Of a stretch of 7,253 bases of DNA, positions 5,978 through 7,253 are shown piece after piece. The notes below the pieces were generated by a model. The model ran no database searches, was not told where the DNA came from, and saw only the letters and a list, made by a program, of their open reading frames with translations. Location of the stretch: NCBI GenBank assembly GCA_945871045.1, contig CAMBUC010000105.1, forward strand, positions 1 through 7,253, given 5' to 3'. Both the position numbers and the translations under genes were made by a program. Source of the DNA: an uncultured bacterium. Lineage in GTDB: Bacteria; Bacillota; Clostridia; Lachnospirales; Lachnospiraceae. How positions within the stretch are numbered: position 1 is the first letter of the stretch; each line of letters begins with the position of its first letter.

Positions 5978-7117
5978 ATGGAACTGTATATCCATATCCC
6001 GTTTTGTATAAGAAAATGTGCTTACTGTGATTTCCTGTCTGCACCGGCAGATCAGGATACGATCGCGCAATATATGGACTCTTTGAAGAAGCAACTTGTA
6101 AAGCAGGCTGCTTCTTTTCAAAATCAGAAGATCGATACCGTTTTCATCGGTGGCGGGACTCCTACGATCTTACTCCCGGATCAGCTGGCGGAACTGTTAG
6201 AAACCGTACAGAACAATTATGCACTTGCAGAAAATCTAGAATTTACCGTAGAGGCAAATCCGGGAACTTTGACCGTAGGAAAGGTTCGTGCATTGGTCGC
6301 TGGTGGTGTGAACCGTGTGAGTCTGGGACTTCAGTCAGCATCCGGGCAGGAACTGCGATTGCTTGGACGTATTCATACCTATGATGATTTCTTGCATAGT
6401 TATGGCCTTCTTCGAGAAGGCGGAATCCGTAACTTAAACGTGGATCTGATGAGTGCGCTGCCGGGACAGAATATCGCTTCCTATGAAAAAACGCTCCATC
6501 GGGTGCTTTCCCTTCACCCTGAGCACATTTCCGCATACAGTCTCATCATTGAGGAGGGAACACCCTTTTATGAGCAGTATCGGGAAGATGAGAGGCTTCG
6601 TGATGCAGGAGAAGAACCGAAGATTTTGCCAAGCGAAGAATGTGAGCGGGCAATGTATGAGTTGACCGGTGCGCTGCTTTTTGATTATGGCTATGAGCGC
6701 TATGAGATATCGAATTATGCAAAGGCAGGTTTTGCATGTCGTCATAATATCGGTTATTGGACGGGAGAAGATTATCTTGGAGTTGGTCTGGGGGCATCTT
6801 CTTATATAGAAGGAACACGTTTTTGCAACACGTCGGATCTGCGTGAATATCTGGAAGAAGATTTCGCGCCGCGGGATGTGCAGAAACTGACGAAGACTGA
6901 TCGCATGGCAGAGTTTTTCTACCTGGGTCTTCGTTTAACGGCAGGTGTGGAAAAAGCGGAGTTTGTACGACGGTTTGGCCTGTCGGCAGAAGCAATTTAT
7001 GGAGAGGTGTTAAAAGATCTTCTGGCGCAGAACTTGTTAGAAGATACCGGAAGAAATTATCGCCTGACACCCTTTGGGCGGGATGTAAGCAATCAGGTGC
7101 TGTACCGCTTTTTATGA
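5978..7117 (+). CDS. hemW: Radical SAM heme chaperone HemW
   Basis: HemW is a radical SAM protein that binds heme and is thought to deliver it to target proteins such as respiratory enzymes. It was often misannotated as oxygen-independent coproporphyrinogen III oxidase (HemN). The 379-residue product is the usual HemW length. The 4Fe-4S motif is Cys10-x3-Cys14-x2-Cys17, followed by Asp-Phe rather than the extra Cys of true HemN. The SAM-binding GGGTP motif is at 58-62, and the HNxxYW signature that marks HemW is at 256-261, followed by LGVGLGASS. A C-terminal winged-helix-like HemN_C domain occupies about 300-379. GAGGA at 5964-5968 with a 9-base spacer supports the ATG at 5978. The lepA-hemW order is the same in Bacillus, where hrcA-grpE-dnaK follow; that segment would lie beyond this window. 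No separate promoter is convincing, so read-through from lepA is likely. Confidence 0.95.
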   Translation: MELYIHIPFCIRKCAYCDFLSAPADQDTIAQYMDSLKKQLVKQAASFQNQKIDTVFIGGGTPTILLPDQLAELLETVQNNYALAENLEFTVEANPGTLTVGKVRALVAGGVNRVSLGLQSASGQELRLLGRIHTYDDFLHSYGLLREGGIRNLNVDLMSALPGQNIASYEKTLHRVLSLHPEHISAYSLIIEEGTPFYEQYREDERLRDAGEEPKILPSEECERAMYELTGALLFDYGYERYEISNYAKAGFACRHNIGYWTGEDYLGVGLGASSYIEGTRFCNTSDLREYLEEDFAPRDVQKLTKTDRMAEFFYLGLRLTAGVEKAEFVRRFGLSAEAIYGEVLKDLLAQNLLEDTGRNYRLTPFGRDVSNQVLYRFL

Positions 7118-7130
7118 GAGGGGCGGCGTG

Positions 7131-7216
7131 CCTGCCTTATATGCTACCACATGATCTCAAAACGAAACTCATTCATAACGTGAATGGGGAATGCGAGACA
7201 CAATGTATTAGGCAGG
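7131..7216. repeat. Structured non-coding inverted repeat after hemW
   Basis: An outer stem pairs 7131-7143 with 7204-7216 (CCTGCCTTATATG with TGTATTAGGCAGG; 12 of 13 positions pair if two G-T pairs are allowed). Inside it, TCTC/GAGA (7155-7158 with 7195-7198) encloses an 8-bp stem, CTCATTCA with TGAATGGG (7168-7175 with 7181-7188, one G-T), that closes on a 5-base loop. No open reading frame is supported here. It may be a dispersed intergenic repeat, a small mobile-element remnant or a structured 3' RNA. No T-run follows, so simple termination is not shown. Confidence 0.5.
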
Positions 7217-7253
7217 TACTTTGGAGCGGCTGGTACTTAGTGACCGTATTTTG
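7215..7253. other. Non-coding tail with repeated GGTACTT, cut by the window end
   Basis: The heptamer GGTACTT occurs at 7215-7221 and again at 7232-7238, 17 bases apart, with a GC-rich GGAGCGGCTGG segment between them. The last bases (TAGTGACCGTATTTTG) look like the left arm and loop of a further hairpin whose partner would lie past the edge. The complementary arm is not visible, so this is only a suspicion. It may belong to the same element as the preceding inverted repeat. Confidence 0.25.

Overview
The window looks like a chromosomal segment of a spore-forming Clostridia species, most likely a Lachnospiraceae-type gut anaerobe. Three things support this: two dedicated sporulation/germination genes (gpr and spoIIP), strong GGAGG ribosome binding sites throughout, and a secreted protein with an InlB-type repeat of the kind common in gut Firmicutes. 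The family-level placement is inference; the endospore-forming Firmicutes assignment is firm.

Layout, left to right. Positions 1-81 hold a hairpin that probably terminates rpsT. Ribosomal protein S20 (rpsT, 82-345) is on the minus strand. It starts with TTG and is driven by a near-perfect housekeeping promoter at 439-467, with a leader of about 85 nt that carries a hairpin. Everything after that is on the plus strand: gpr (germination protease, 525-1463), spoIIP (engulfment peptidoglycan hydrolase, 1545-2855) with a good sigma-E-type promoter just upstream, an unnamed secreted protein with an InlB B-repeat and a papain-like/C39-like domain (3002-4021), lepA (elongation factor 4, 4046-5857) and hemW (radical SAM heme chaperone, 5978-7117). 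The last 136 bases are non-coding and contain a long imperfect inverted repeat.

The order rpsT / gpr / spoIIP / lepA / hemW matches the Bacillus subtilis neighbourhood as I recall it (rpsT-gpr-spoIIP-yqxA-lepA-hemW-hrcA). The one unusual gene is the secreted protein, which sits where yqxA sits in Bacillus. It has its own strong sigma-A-type promoter (2878-2906). Its stop is only 24 bases before lepA, with no visible promoter between them, so it appears to be the first gene of the lepA-hemW transcription unit. I did not find a clearly new multi-gene system. The points most worth a second look are this inserted gene and its leader, the structured element after hemW, the rpsT leader, and the very short predicted propeptide of Gpr.
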